Source: CAYQQQ01 sp964420125
GTDB taxonomy: Bacteria; Actinomycetota; Acidimicrobiia; Acidimicrobiales; Microtrichaceae
Length of the DNA stretch: 63,291 bases
Reading direction: 5' to 3'
Assembly (NCBI GenBank): GCA_964420125.1
Contig: CAYQQQ010000026.1
Span: 1 to 63,291, forward strand
The notes beneath the pieces were generated by a model. The model was not told the origin of the DNA. It did no database searches and saw nothing but the letters and a program-made list of their open reading frames with translations. Positions 40,334 to 49,423 of this stretch are shown in pieces. Positions within the stretch are counted from its first letter, which is position 1, and each line of letters opens with the position of its first letter. A program made the position numbers and the translations under genes.

Positions 40334-41701
40334 TCAGGTGTCGGCGCTCGTCCTGAGGTCCTCGGCGGCCCGGGTCATGTCCTCGGCGATGGAGGCACCG
40401 CCCCGCGCCATGAGCAGCCCCCCGACCACCCCCGAGGGGGCCAGCGAGGCCAGGCCCCAGGTGATGCTCGTGGCATCGGAGATCATCCCCACCACCACCC
40501 CGCCGAACACGCCGCCGAAGAGGGCGACGCACACCCCGAGCAGCGAGAACATCAGGGGCCGCAGGCGGGGCGGCGTGATGGCCGACAGCGCGGCGAACAG
40601 CGGCGCTGCGCCCAGGGCGATGAAGAAGACGGCCAGCCAGGCGAAGGGCAGGAAGAGCCACAACGTGGGGAGGAACACGCCCAGGCCCAGCGCCAGGGAG
40701 AACACGGCGATGCTCCCGCCGACCAGGAACATCGAGCGCGCCGGGTCCGAGTCGAACACCCGCTCCCCCACGTTGCCGCCGATCAGGGTGCCGATCAGCG
40801 ACGCCGACGCCAGCAGCACCCCGATCAGCCCACGTCCCGTCTCCTGCACCCCGTGGACCTCCTCGAGGTAGATGTTGAAGAACACCGCGACGCCGACCAT
40901 GGCGAACCCCAGCACCCCCACCCCCACCAGCTGCCACCGGAAGGTGCGGATCGACACCAGCCGGCGCACCGCCTCCCAGAACCTCATCCCCGAGGGCGCT
41001 CCGGTGGCGGTGATCATCTCGCCGGTGGCGACGCGCACCATCTGGCTCTGCGGCTCGCGCAGCTTCAGGCTCCACAGCAGCACGGCCACGCTGGGGATCG
41101 TCAGCACGACGAACGCCGGGCGCCACACCCCGTCGCCCTCCACGAACAGCGAGAGGACCGCAGCGATGAGCGGTCCGATCAGGGCCCCCAGCGGGTTGGC
41201 GGCGTTGTGGATCGCCAGCACGCGGTTCCACCCCGTCGGCGGGTAGTAGTCGGTGAGCAGGGAGCGGCCCACCGGCTCCACGGAGGCCTTGCCGAACCCG
41301 GTGCCGAGGCGGGCCAGCACCAGCAGCGGCAGCTTGACGGCGAACGCGGTGGCGAAGGAGAAGGCGCTCCACACCACCGCGGAGACCTTGAGGATCCGGG
41401 GTCGGTCGTGCTTGGTGCCCAGGTAGCCCACCGGCACGGCGAACACCACGATGGCGAAGACGCTCAGCCCCACCAACGCCCCCAGCCCGGCGTCGCTCAG
41501 GCCGAAGTAGTCCTGGATGTTGGGACCGAACACCGCGAACACCGCCCGGTCGAGCTCGTCGACCACGTTGAGGGCGGTGATGACCAGCAGCGGGTACCAC
41601 CCGACGCCGTCGACCACCTCCCGCAGCGGAGGGCCTCCGCTGCCGGGCGCCAGCAGCTCTCGCATCGCCGTGAGGCGACGTGGTGTGGCCGGGTTGCTCA
41701 C
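40334..41701 (-). CDS. MFS transporter
   Basis: A polytopic major facilitator protein of about 455 residues with roughly twelve hydrophobic helices. The loop 2-3 motif is GYLGTKHDRPRILK, and GFGKASVEPVGRSLLTDYYPP is a conserved feature of one MFS branch. A large cytoplasmic loop near residues 215-250 separates the two halves. The start is uncertain: GTG 41701 is chosen, while the frame is open to 41806 with an uncharacteristic basic leader. Substrate unknown. Convergent with the amidase, which might supply or consume its cargo. Confidence 0.85.
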   Translation of the reverse strand: MSNPATPRRLTAMRELLAPGSGGPPLREVVDGVGWYPLLVITALNVVDELDRAVFAVFGPNIQDYFGLSDAGLGALVGLSVFAIVVFAVPVGYLGTKHDRPRILKVSAVVWSAFSFATAFAVKLPLLVLARLGTGFGKASVEPVGRSLLTDYYPPTGWNRVLAIHNAANPLGALIGPLIAAVLSLFVEGDGVWRPAFVVLTIPSVAVLLWSLKLREPQSQMVRVATGEMITATGAPSGMRFWEAVRRLVSIRTFRWQLVGVGVLGFAMVGVAVFFNIYLEEVHGVQETGRGLIGVLLASASLIGTLIGGNVGERVFDSDPARSMFLVGGSIAVFSLALGLGVFLPTLWLFLPFAWLAVFFIALGAAPLFAALSAITPPRLRPLMFSLLGVCVALFGGVFGGVVVGMISDATSITWGLASLAPSGVVGGLLMARGGASIAEDMTRAAEDLRTSADT

Positions 41702-41870
41702 CTGGACCCCCTCGAGCACTCTGTCGCCCCACCGCGACGATGATCCGGCCCCTCGTTCTAGCCGGTACGGGGATCGCCCCGACGGCGCGAGCTGCCACGA
41801 TCCCATCGGTTGCTAGCGTCAGCAGGTCGGTGGACCGAGGAGCCGACGGCACCACGAGGGGGCAGTTGAC

Positions 41871-44090
41871 ATGGGCGATGCCGAGGCGAACGAGGGCACC
41901 GAGCTGCGCGGAGGGGTCGAGACGCTCACCGTGACCGGGGCCACCCCGGGTCACCACCTGCGGGTCGTCGACGCGTCGGGCACCGACGTCGTGACGATGG
42001 TCGCCGATGCAGCCGGCAACGCCCATCTGGCCTTCGTGCCTCCCGAGCACCAGGTGCTGAGCAGCCCCCGCGAGTTCGTCGAGGCCCTCAGCACCGGGCA
42101 CACGGTGGCGCCCGGGGACTACAGGGTCGTGGACGACTCCCAGGACCCGCCCCGGGAGCTCGGCGGGGTGCACGTCCTCGACGCCGACGAGCTCCCCGAG
42201 GCGGCCTTCTACGACCAGGAGCTCGCCGAGGGGTACGGCTACCTGCAGGTGCGCGACGGCGTCACGCTGTCGGCGATGGTGAGGTTCCCCAACCAGGACC
42301 TCTACGGCCCACCCCCCTGGCCCACCGTGATCGAGTACTCGGGCTACTCCCCGTCCGATCCCGACGAGCCCCAGCCCAGCACCCTGCTGGCCAACCTGCT
42401 GGGCTTCGCGGTGGTGGGGGTGAACATGCGGGGCAGCGGCTGCTCCGGAGGGGTGTTCGACGTGCTGAGCGCCGCCCAGGCCGCCGACGGCTACGACGTC
42501 GTCGAGATCGTCGCCCGACAGCCCTGGGTGCTGCACGGCCGGCCGGGGATGGTCGGGCTCAGCTACCCGGGCATCAGCCAGCTCTTCGTGGCGGCCCGCC
42601 GGCCACCGAGCCTGGCCGCCATCGCCCCGCTGTCGGTCATCGACGACCTCTGGCGACAGCAGTGGCCGGGCGGCATCTACAACTCGGGGTTCACCCGCGC
42701 CTGGCTGGCGGCTCGCGACCTGCAGACCAGGGCGGGTGGGCAGAGCTGGGATGCCCGGCGCGTGGCGGAGGGCGACGAGATCGCTGCGGCCAACCACCGG
42801 ATCCGCACCCAGAACTTCGACTTCGAGGCGTTCGGGCGGGCCATGGGCGACTTCCGGCCCGCCCTCGGCGCGCGCCGGGTGGCCGACATGGTCCACCGCA
42901 TCGAGGTGCCCGTCTACCTCACCGGCGCCTGGCAGGACGAGCAGACCGGCAGCCGCTTCGCCCTCATGATCGAGTCCTTCGACGCCAGCCCCCACAGCCG
43001 CTTCAACCTGTTCAACGGACACCACCCCGACGGCTACAGCCCGATGGTCGTGAACCGGTGGTTCGAGTTCCTCAGCTTCCACGTCGCCCGGAGGATCCCC
43101 AGGATCCCCGAGCTCATCCGGGCGTTCGCGCCGTCCCAGTTCGCTGCCCGCTTCGGCTACGAGCCCGACCTGGAACCGGACCGCTTCGACCGATTCGGCG
43201 ACGACGTCGAGGCCGCCTTCGCCGCCTACCTGGCCGAACCCCGCGTGCGCATCCTCTTCGAGAGCGGCGCGGGGCACGAGGTCCCCGGCGCGGCGGCCCA
43301 TCGCTTCGAGGTGGAGCTGGACGCCTTCCCTCCCCCCGGCGTGCAACCTCGCCGCTGGTGGTTCGCGGCGGAGGGCCACCTGCTGGACGAGCCCCCCGGC
43401 GAGTCCGGGGCGGATGCCTACCTCGACGACCCCGACGCCGGCGAGCAGGCCTACTCCTCGGAGATCCTGGAGGACCTCGACCGCTTCACGTTCCCACAGG
43501 TGCCCATCGACTGGACCCGCTTCACCGACGAGCACCGGGTCGCCTACGAGACCGAGCCGCTGGGCGAGGCGCTGGTGGTCGCCGGCGCCGGCCACGTGGA
43601 GCTCTGGCTGGCCCCGGGAACCGACGACACCGCCGTGCAGGTCACCCTCACCGAGATCCGCCCCGACGGCCTCGAGCAACGGGTGCAGTCCGGGTGGCAC
43701 CGAGCCGTGCACCGCAAGGAGGATCCGGAGCGCTCCGACGAGCTGCGCGTGGACTACACCTTCGCCCCCGAGGACCGTGAGCCGCTGGTGCCGGGCGGGT
43801 GGATCCGGGTGCGGGTGCCCGTCTACCCCTTCGCCCACCTCTTACGGCAGGGCTCCCGGGTGCGGGTGGCGGTGTCGACCCCTGGTCGTGACCATCCGTT
43901 CTGGTGCTTCGACAACCCGGTGCGACCGGGTGCTTCCCACCTGGTCGGCCGCGGCGGCGAGCACCCCTCCAGCCTGGTGCTGCCCGTGTGGCCGGTGGTC
44001 CTGGACCACGACCCGGAGCACCCGGCAGCGGAGGCTCACCGCGGCCAGCCCAGCCGCCCGGCCGCGCCGATCGCCAACGCCCCGGCCTGA
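41871..44090 (+). CDS. CocE/NonD family hydrolase (X-Pro dipeptidyl-peptidase S15-like)
   Basis: A 739-residue serine hydrolase. Residues 1 to about 110 form an unusual N-terminal beta-rich domain. The alpha/beta hydrolase core has VIEYSGYSPSD, VGVNMRGSGCSGGVFD and the nucleophile motif GLSYPGISQ. The C-terminal jelly-roll domain of the CocE type ends near GASHLV. Members cleave esters, amides or acyl-peptides. There is no signal peptide. A GAGGGGG site precedes the ATG, and TAGCGT lies about 50 bases upstream. Confidence 0.88.
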   Translation: MGDAEANEGTELRGGVETLTVTGATPGHHLRVVDASGTDVVTMVADAAGNAHLAFVPPEHQVLSSPREFVEALSTGHTVAPGDYRVVDDSQDPPRELGGVHVLDADELPEAAFYDQELAEGYGYLQVRDGVTLSAMVRFPNQDLYGPPPWPTVIEYSGYSPSDPDEPQPSTLLANLLGFAVVGVNMRGSGCSGGVFDVLSAAQAADGYDVVEIVARQPWVLHGRPGMVGLSYPGISQLFVAARRPPSLAAIAPLSVIDDLWRQQWPGGIYNSGFTRAWLAARDLQTRAGGQSWDARRVAEGDEIAAANHRIRTQNFDFEAFGRAMGDFRPALGARRVADMVHRIEVPVYLTGAWQDEQTGSRFALMIESFDASPHSRFNLFNGHHPDGYSPMVVNRWFEFLSFHVARRIPRIPELIRAFAPSQFAARFGYEPDLEPDRFDRFGDDVEAAFAAYLAEPRVRILFESGAGHEVPGAAAHRFEVELDAFPPPGVQPRRWWFAAEGHLLDEPPGESGADAYLDDPDAGEQAYSSEILEDLDRFTFPQVPIDWTRFTDEHRVAYETEPLGEALVVAGAGHVELWLAPGTDDTAVQVTLTEIRPDGLEQRVQSGWHRAVHRKEDPERSDELRVDYTFAPEDREPLVPGGWIRVRVPVYPFAHLLRQGSRVRVAVSTPGRDHPFWCFDNPVRPGASHLVGRGGEHPSSLVLPVWPVVLDHDPEHPAAEAHRGQPSRPAAPIANAPA

Positions 44091-44212
44091 TCGACGCCGA
44101 CGCATCCGGGGGCTCGGGCACCCACCCACCCGTTCCGGCCGCTGTGGCACCACACCGGCGGGGATGACAGCTTCCAGTTGAGGGGGTGGGGCCGCTTTCG
44201 ATCGATCGTCCA

Positions 44213-44218
44213 TAGGCT
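44213..44218 (+). promoter_or_regulatory. -10 box (TAGGCT) of lipoprotein gene
   Basis: TAGGCT ends 7 bases before the ATG at 44226. Confidence 0.45.
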
Positions 44219-44225
44219 GAGAGCC

Positions 44226-44747
44226 ATGCGACGCACCGCCCCCCTCACCATCTGCCTCGCCCTCGCGTGGAGCGCCACCCTGCTGCTGGCGGGTTGCGGC
44301 GACGACGAGTCGAGCGACACGCTGGCCACCAACTCGACGACGTCGTCGACCCCCACGACGGCCTCCACCACGGCCGCCCCGCCGACGACCGCAGCCGGCG
44401 AGTCGACCACGACCGCCAGCTCCACGACCACCACCGCCGCCGACGATGGCGAGGAGCCCACCGTGGCCGGCCGCGCCGTGCTGGCGATGGCATCCGGAGT
44501 GACGCCGTTGGAGATCACGGCCTGCAGCTCCAACGGCGAGTCGAGCCTCAACCTGAGTGCCGGCGACGACGACGGCGACGTGTTGGAGATCAAGGCCCGC
44601 AACGACGTCGGCATCGCCACCTACCGGGGGCCCCAGGAGTCTCGGGAGGGCACGACCGTGCGAGTGACCGTCGGCGGCGACCAGGGCTTCAACGTGGTGG
44701 GCGGGCTCAACGGCGAGGAGTTCACCCTCACCGGCAAGTGCGCCTGA
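44226..44747 (+). CDS. Secreted lipoprotein with Thr/Ser-rich linker, unknown function
   Basis: A 173-residue exported lipoprotein. The signal peptide ends in the lipobox LLAGC (Cys24), then a low-complexity Thr/Ser/Ala linker spans about residues 30-75. A compact C-terminal domain of about 85 residues carries two cysteines (TACSS and GKCA) that could pair. No family is recognised. ATG 44226 is chosen over an in-frame ATG 48 bases upstream, because the signal peptide starts here and a TAGGCT box ends 7 bases before it. Confidence 0.7.
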   Translation: MRRTAPLTICLALAWSATLLLAGCGDDESSDTLATNSTTSSTPTTASTTAAPPTTAAGESTTTASSTTTTAADDGEEPTVAGRAVLAMASGVTPLEITACSSNGESSLNLSAGDDDGDVLEIKARNDVGIATYRGPQESREGTTVRVTVGGDQGFNVVGGLNGEEFTLTGKCA

Positions 44748-44850
44748 TCCGAGGGCAGCGGGCAGCGGGCTGCGTACGAGCGGAGGCCTCGTCGGGGTTC
44801 GCCGCCGTGCAATGATCACGGGCGCCACGTCCTTCGGAAGGGGAGCGCCC

Positions 44851-45471
44851 GTGGTCCGGTTCATCTCCATCGACGACCACCCCTCGATCAGCGAGGCGCT
44901 CGGTCGGGCCGCGGGCGACTACGACGACCTCGAGCTCGTCGGCTCCTTCATCTCGGTGGCGTCCGTGCCCACGCCCTTCCGCCGACGCGGGGAGTTCGTC
45001 GACGTGGCCGTCGTCGACCTCAACCTGCCCGGCACCCAGGGGCTCTCGGCGCTGGAGGACGTGGTGAGCTGGGGTCTGGGCGTGCTGGTGTTCTCGGCCA
45101 GCGAGTCGTCCCGGCTCGCCCACGAGTGCCTCGAGGTCGGTGCCACCGGGTACGCCTGCAAGTCGTCCTCCACCATGCAGGTCCTCGACGGCGTGCGGAG
45201 GGTCGCCTCCGGGGAGCGCCTCGTGCTCGGGGTGAGCACCGACGCCGCTGCGGCCCGCCTCACGCCCGGGGACGAGCGCCTGCTGGCCGCCCTCACGCGG
45301 AGCACCCGCTCCCAGCACCTGGCCGAGGAGCTGCACCTGGCCCCGCGCACCATCGACAACCTGATCGCCGAGCTGTACTGGAAGCTCGGCCTGGCCGGTC
45401 CCGAACGCACCCGGGCAGGCCTGCGGGACTGGGCCCGCGAGCACGGCTACGGCGGCCCCGCCTCCCAGTGA
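44851..45471 (+). CDS. LuxR/NarL-type response regulator
   Basis: A 206-residue two-component regulator. The receiver domain has DDHPS (acid pocket), the phosphoacceptor Asp56 in VVDLNLPG and the lysine in YACKSS. The C-terminal helix-turn-helix is RSQHLAEELHLAPRTIDNLIAELYWKLGL. GTG 44851 has a GGAAGGGGAG ribosome site and is preferred over the ATG at 44812. The likely partner kinase is encoded convergently at 45693-47636, an uncommon arrangement. Confidence 0.87.
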   Translation: MVRFISIDDHPSISEALGRAAGDYDDLELVGSFISVASVPTPFRRRGEFVDVAVVDLNLPGTQGLSALEDVVSWGLGVLVFSASESSRLAHECLEVGATGYACKSSSTMQVLDGVRRVASGERLVLGVSTDAAAARLTPGDERLLAALTRSTRSQHLAEELHLAPRTIDNLIAELYWKLGLAGPERTRAGLRDWAREHGYGGPASQ

Positions 45472-45530
45472 GCAGCTCGATGGACGCCGGCGGTGCGTCG
45501 CCCGTGCCCGCCGACCACCCGTGACACGCT

Positions 45531-45571
45531 TCCCCTTCCGACCGGCCCCACCTCGGCCGGCCGGAAGGGGG
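45531..45571. terminator. Hairpin terminator between convergent response regulator and kinase genes
   Basis: Stem CCCCTTCCG/CGGAAGGGG continues, after one mismatch, into CCGGCC/GGCCGG around a 7-base loop. There is no U tract, which is usual for GC-rich actinobacterial terminators. It lies 60 bases after the response regulator stop. Confidence 0.65.
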
Positions 45572-45654
45572 ATGGGGTGTTGTGTGCTGGGCGGGCCCAC
45601 GCACACTCTGGCCCACACGAGCGTCGCCCCCCAGGGGGCGATCACATGACATCG

Positions 45655-45670
45655 CGTGAGGTTTCTCACG
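45655..45670 (-). terminator. Short hairpin after the kinase gene
   Basis: CGTGAG-GTTT-CTCACG is a perfect 6-bp stem with a 4-base loop, 22 bases beyond the kinase stop. It is probably the leftward terminator. Confidence 0.5.
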
Positions 45671-45692
45671 GGACATCATGCAGGACCCGTCC

Positions 45693-47636
45693 TCACCGCT
45701 GCCGTGGCACGTCCAGGGTCACCACGTACCACTCGGCCTCCCGGCGGTGCTCGACGGTCCCTCCGACCTCCGACGCTCGCGCCCGCATGGCCGACCTGCC
45801 CGTACCCGGTGCACGCGCTCGGTAGTCGGGCGGGAGACGGCTCCTCACCTCCAGCCGCACCCCATCGGCATCGCAGCACAACCGCAGCGACGGCTCACGG
45901 TCCTCGGAGTGGCGCAAGACGTTGGCCAGCGACTCGTTGCAGACCTCGACGACGCAGCGCAGCATCGAGGGCGGGACCCGGGACTCGGTCAGCTCCACCG
46001 CCGTGCGGGGCCGAACCCCCAGCGACGCGAAGCCCGACAGCAGGTCCTGGAGGGCCGGCCCCAGCTCCTCGTCTGCAGGTGACTCCCCCGCTCGCCGCGA
46101 GGGGGCGTCGAGCTGGGAGAGCCTGGCCATCTCGCGGTCGATCCACTCGAGCAGCTGATCGTCGGTGAGATCGGGCTTCTGGACCCACAGCAGCACCTGG
46201 AGGGCCGAGTCGTGCACGAAGTACTGCCGGCGACGACGGACGTCGGCCGCCGCCGCGGCCGAGCGCTGCATCGACATCTCACGGGTGGAGGCCTCCAGCC
46301 GGTCGGCCTGCAACCCCACCAGCCGGCGGAACCACCCCGACAGCTGCACGGTCGCAGCCACCATCGACGCCTCCTCGGTGGAGCGCAGCACAGCTGCCGA
46401 CGTGAGCGGTCCCGACTGGAGCCCGGCGCCGATCCACACGACCGCTCCCAGGCACCCGGCGACGATGCGGGTGTGGACCGGCTCCGCCGACACCGCCCCC
46501 GCCGAGCCCGCCATGGCCTGCACGTACCCACGGGTCCAGCCGTGGGGCCGGCCCCGACGTGCCGCGACCGCATCGATGGTCGTGGCGGCCGACACGAGGG
46601 CGATGTCGCTCATCGCGACGGCACGTCGGGCGTGCTCGCCTCGGCGGGCGAGCATCGCCGTCGTGCCGACCGCGTGCGCGGCGGCTGCGGCCGCCAGCAG
46701 CCGGACGCTCCGCGGCCGCTGCTGGGAGACCGACTCGAACACGAGCTGGGCGGCGGCACCGAGGCGCAGCACGCCGTAGGCGGTCACCACGAACCGCTTC
46801 AAGGTGCGAGCCGGCGCGCGGTCGGCGTCCGTCCACTCCACCTCACGTCCCCCAGGCAGCTCCCGACCGGCGATCCAGCTCCGGAGCCGACGCTCCTCCG
46901 CGGCGGCGAGCTCCGCGGCGGCACCCCGGTCGGCGGCCAGCACGCCGCGGATCTCCCCGAGGACCTGGGTGGTGCGTCCGATGACCGACTGGCGCACCGC
47001 CTCGTCCTCCGCCAGCGCAGCATCCACCTCGTGGCGCGCCAGCTGCACGGCGCGCTGGCGGTCGATCACGTCGGTGGAGTGGATCAACCCGCGCAGGATC
47101 GCCTGTCCGGCACCGGCGAACATCACCAGGACCATCGCGGTCTCCGCCAGCAGGCCGGACTCCCGCAACCAACGGCGACCGGGAGGCCAGACGAGGAAGG
47201 GCGCGGCGACCACCGCCATGCGGGCGAGGCGATCCGACCCCTGGACGCCGAGGAGGTTGGTGCCGGCCATCGACCACTGGGCGACCCCCGGTGCCCAGCG
47301 GCCCTCGACGGGCCACACACCCGGCGCGGCTCCCCCGGCGGAGAGCGCGGCGAGGCTGCCCATCGACCCCGCCGCCGAGGTGACGGCGTCCGCCCAACCT
47401 GCCGCCGACGACCGGGTGGTCCCCGGACGGTGGGCGAAGGCCATGGCCGCCGAGTGCCCGGCGACGAGCACCACTGCTGCGTCGGCGACCACCGACGGCC
47501 GCCGCCGACGTTCGCTCCAGCGCCACAGCAGCCCGAGTCCGCTCATCAGGAGCCGGTAGCGGGCGTACCCCTGCTGCAGCGTGTCGTAGAGCTCGTCGAC
47601 ACCACCGTCGACACGCTCGGGATGTGCGACGTCCAC
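45693..47636 (-). CDS. Polytopic membrane histidine kinase (HisKA_3-like)
   Basis: A 647-residue sensor kinase. About 480 residues of mostly hydrophobic helices in two groups precede a divergent dimerisation/phosphoacceptor segment FVHDSALQVLLWVQ, whose histidine is the likely phosphosite. An ATPase domain follows with EVCNESLANVLRHS (N box) and PGTGRSAMRARASEVGGTVEHR (G box). The start GTG 47636 has a GAGG site; the frame is open further upstream. Partner of the convergent LuxR-type regulator. The signal is unknown; membrane helices without a large periplasmic domain suggest sensing of lipid or membrane state. Confidence 0.83.
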   Translation of the reverse strand: MDVAHPERVDGGVDELYDTLQQGYARYRLLMSGLGLLWRWSERRRRPSVVADAAVVLVAGHSAAMAFAHRPGTTRSSAAGWADAVTSAAGSMGSLAALSAGGAAPGVWPVEGRWAPGVAQWSMAGTNLLGVQGSDRLARMAVVAAPFLVWPPGRRWLRESGLLAETAMVLVMFAGAGQAILRGLIHSTDVIDRQRAVQLARHEVDAALAEDEAVRQSVIGRTTQVLGEIRGVLAADRGAAAELAAAEERRLRSWIAGRELPGGREVEWTDADRAPARTLKRFVVTAYGVLRLGAAAQLVFESVSQQRPRSVRLLAAAAAAHAVGTTAMLARRGEHARRAVAMSDIALVSAATTIDAVAARRGRPHGWTRGYVQAMAGSAGAVSAEPVHTRIVAGCLGAVVWIGAGLQSGPLTSAAVLRSTEEASMVAATVQLSGWFRRLVGLQADRLEASTREMSMQRSAAAAADVRRRRQYFVHDSALQVLLWVQKPDLTDDQLLEWIDREMARLSQLDAPSRRAGESPADEELGPALQDLLSGFASLGVRPRTAVELTESRVPPSMLRCVVEVCNESLANVLRHSEDREPSLRLCCDADGVRLEVRSRLPPDYRARAPGTGRSAMRARASEVGGTVEHRREAEWYVVTLDVPRQR

Positions 47637-47777
47637 GATGTCCTCGCCCTCCCGTGTGTGCGTGCGCGCTCCGGCGATGGTACCGGTCGATCGGGCTTGC
47701 GGCGCTCCCGTTGCCGTCGTGGGCGCTCGTCTGGGTAGCGTGACGGACGCACCCGCACCCCGAGCCGGAGGACCTCC

Positions 47778-48977
47778 ATGCCCAGCGACGACGCACTGCT
47801 CGACGAGCGCATCGCGGACTACCTCGAGGGCATCGACGTGGCGACGATGAGCCTCGAGGAGCTCCGCGGACGCCAGTACGACGCAGGCCTCGCCTGGGTC
47901 CACTTCCCCGAGGGCCGCGGGGGTCTGGGGTTGTCCCCCAGGTCGCAGCGCCACGTCGATGCCGCCCTGCACGACGCGGGTGTCCCGGGGCCCGAGGTCC
48001 GCCACTTCTTCGGCCTGGCGCTCGCCGGTCCCACCATCGTGAGCCACGGCAGCGACGACTACGTGCAGCGCATGCTGCGTCCGACCTTCACCGGTGAGGC
48101 GGCCTGGTGCCAGCTCTTCAGCGAGCCGGGCGCGGGATCCGACCTGGCCGGCCTCGCCTGCAAGGCCGTGCGCGACGGCGACGAGTGGGTGATCACGGGA
48201 CAGAAGGTGTGGAACACCTTGGCGCACATCGCCGATCGGGGCATGTTGGTCGCCCGCACCGACCCCAACGTGCCCAAGCACCGGGGGCTCACCTACTTCG
48301 GCCTCGACATGCACGCCGAGGGCGTCGAGGTGCGCCCGCTGCGCCAGATCACCGGAGAGGCCGAGTTCAACGAGGTCTACCTCACCGAGGTGCGGGTCCC
48401 CGACGCCGACCGGATCGGCGAGGTCGGTCAGGGCTGGGCGGTGTCGATGACCACGCTCATGAACGAGCGGACCACCATCGGTGGCAGCGGTGGCAGCGGC
48501 CCCCAGCGGGGCAGCGGAGCCATCGCCGAGGCGGTGCGCATCTGGAACGACCCCGCCACCGTGCGCAGCGAGGCCGCGCGCGATCGTCTGGTCCGCCAGT
48601 GGATACGTGCCGAGGTGCTGCGGCTCACCAACCTGCGCGCCGCGCAGAACCGCAAGGTCGGCAACCCCGGCCCCGAGGGCTCGATCGCCAAGCTGATGTT
48701 CGCCGAGGTGAACAAGGACGTCTACGAGCTGTGCGTCGACCTGCTCGGCGCGTCCGCCCTGGCCGGCTTCGACTACGAGATGGTGCGGGCCGACAGCCTC
48801 GGCCTGGTGGGCCCGCCCGGTTCGGCGCGCAAGATGTTCCTGCGCTCACGGGCGAACTCGATCGAGGGCGGCACCTCGGAGATCCAGCGCAACATCCTGG
48901 GAGAGCGGGTGCTGGGCCTGCCGGGCGAGGTGCGCACCGACAAGGAGCTCCCCTGGATCGACGTGCCGCGCTCGTGA
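47778..48977 (+). CDS. Acyl-CoA dehydrogenase
   Basis: A 399-residue acyl-CoA dehydrogenase. LFSEPGAGSDLAGLACKA, GQKVWNTLAHIADRGMLVARTDP and the C-terminal IEGGTSEIQRNILGERVLGLPGE are typical of the FadE group acting on larger or branched acyl-CoAs. ATG 47778 has a GGAGG site, and TAGCGT (47736-47741) lies about 35 bases upstream. Unlike the dehydrogenases in the first 32 kb, it has no island palindrome in its promoter and no neighbours from the same pathway. Confidence 0.93.
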   Translation: MPSDDALLDERIADYLEGIDVATMSLEELRGRQYDAGLAWVHFPEGRGGLGLSPRSQRHVDAALHDAGVPGPEVRHFFGLALAGPTIVSHGSDDYVQRMLRPTFTGEAAWCQLFSEPGAGSDLAGLACKAVRDGDEWVITGQKVWNTLAHIADRGMLVARTDPNVPKHRGLTYFGLDMHAEGVEVRPLRQITGEAEFNEVYLTEVRVPDADRIGEVGQGWAVSMTTLMNERTTIGGSGGSGPQRGSGAIAEAVRIWNDPATVRSEAARDRLVRQWIRAEVLRLTNLRAAQNRKVGNPGPEGSIAKLMFAEVNKDVYELCVDLLGASALAGFDYEMVRADSLGLVGPPGSARKMFLRSRANSIEGGTSEIQRNILGERVLGLPGEVRTDKELPWIDVPRS

Positions 48978-48991
48978 CGGCCCGGCGCGGC

Positions 48992-48997
48992 GATACT
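48992..48997 (+). promoter_or_regulatory. -10 box (GATACT) of MntA-HepT module
   Basis: GATACT ends 6 bases before the ATG at 49004, consistent with a leaderless transcript for the toxin-antitoxin pair. Confidence 0.45.
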
Positions 48998-49003
48998 GGG
49001 CGG

Positions 49004-49423
49004 ATGCCGTCCGAACCTCGACGCTCGTCCGATCCGGGTCCGGCGCGCCCGGACGTCACGGAGCTGATCGAGCAGGCCGAAGGGGTCCTTCGGAGTGCCG
49101 GGGCGTCGTTCGCACTCCTCCACGGGTCCAGGGCCGAGGACCGGGGCCGGCCTGACAGCGACATCGACATCGCGGCGTGGTGGACGGCCGATCCGCCCGA
49201 ACCCTGGGAGCTCCGCCTTCCCCGAGGAGTCGATCTCCTGGTGCTCAACGACGCGCCGCTTGAGCTCGCCGGGCGGGTGGCGCACAAGGGCCGGCTGCTC
49301 TACGAGACCGACCCGGCCGAACGGGTGCGCTGGCAGGCGACCACTCGCAAGATCTGGTTCGACGAACGACCTCGCTTCGAGCGCGCCCACCGCGAGTTCC
49401 TGGAGGCCGTCCGTGGTCGATGA
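49004..49423 (+). CDS. mntA: MNT-domain nucleotidyltransferase antitoxin (MntA-like)
   Basis: A 139-residue minimal nucleotidyltransferase. The GSRA motif at residues 41-44, the SDID acidic pair (Asp53, Asp55) and a third acid in RGVDLLVL make a complete active site. In the characterised MntA-HepT (type VII) systems this enzyme adds AMP to a tyrosine of the HEPN toxin and so silences it. Its end overlaps the HEPN gene by 11 bases. In the best-known systems hepT comes first; here mntA leads. Confidence 0.85.
   Translation: MPSEPRRSSDPGPARPDVTELIEQAEGVLRSAGASFALLHGSRAEDRGRPDSDIDIAAWWTADPPEPWELRLPRGVDLLVLNDAPLELAGRVAHKGRLLYETDPAERVRWQATTRKIWFDERPRFERAHREFLEAVRGR

Noticed and set aside
40310..40345. 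GACACC/GGTGTC inverted repeat between amidase and MFS genes
   Set aside because: Only a 6-bp stem with a 20-base loop, overlapping both stop regions; too weak to call a terminator.
38376..43838. Very long minus-strand open frame across the amidase, transporter and hydrolase region
   Set aside because: A frame shadow of GC-rich coding on the other strand; its translation is His/Gly/Arg-rich with no family motif, and the real genes there have clear motifs.
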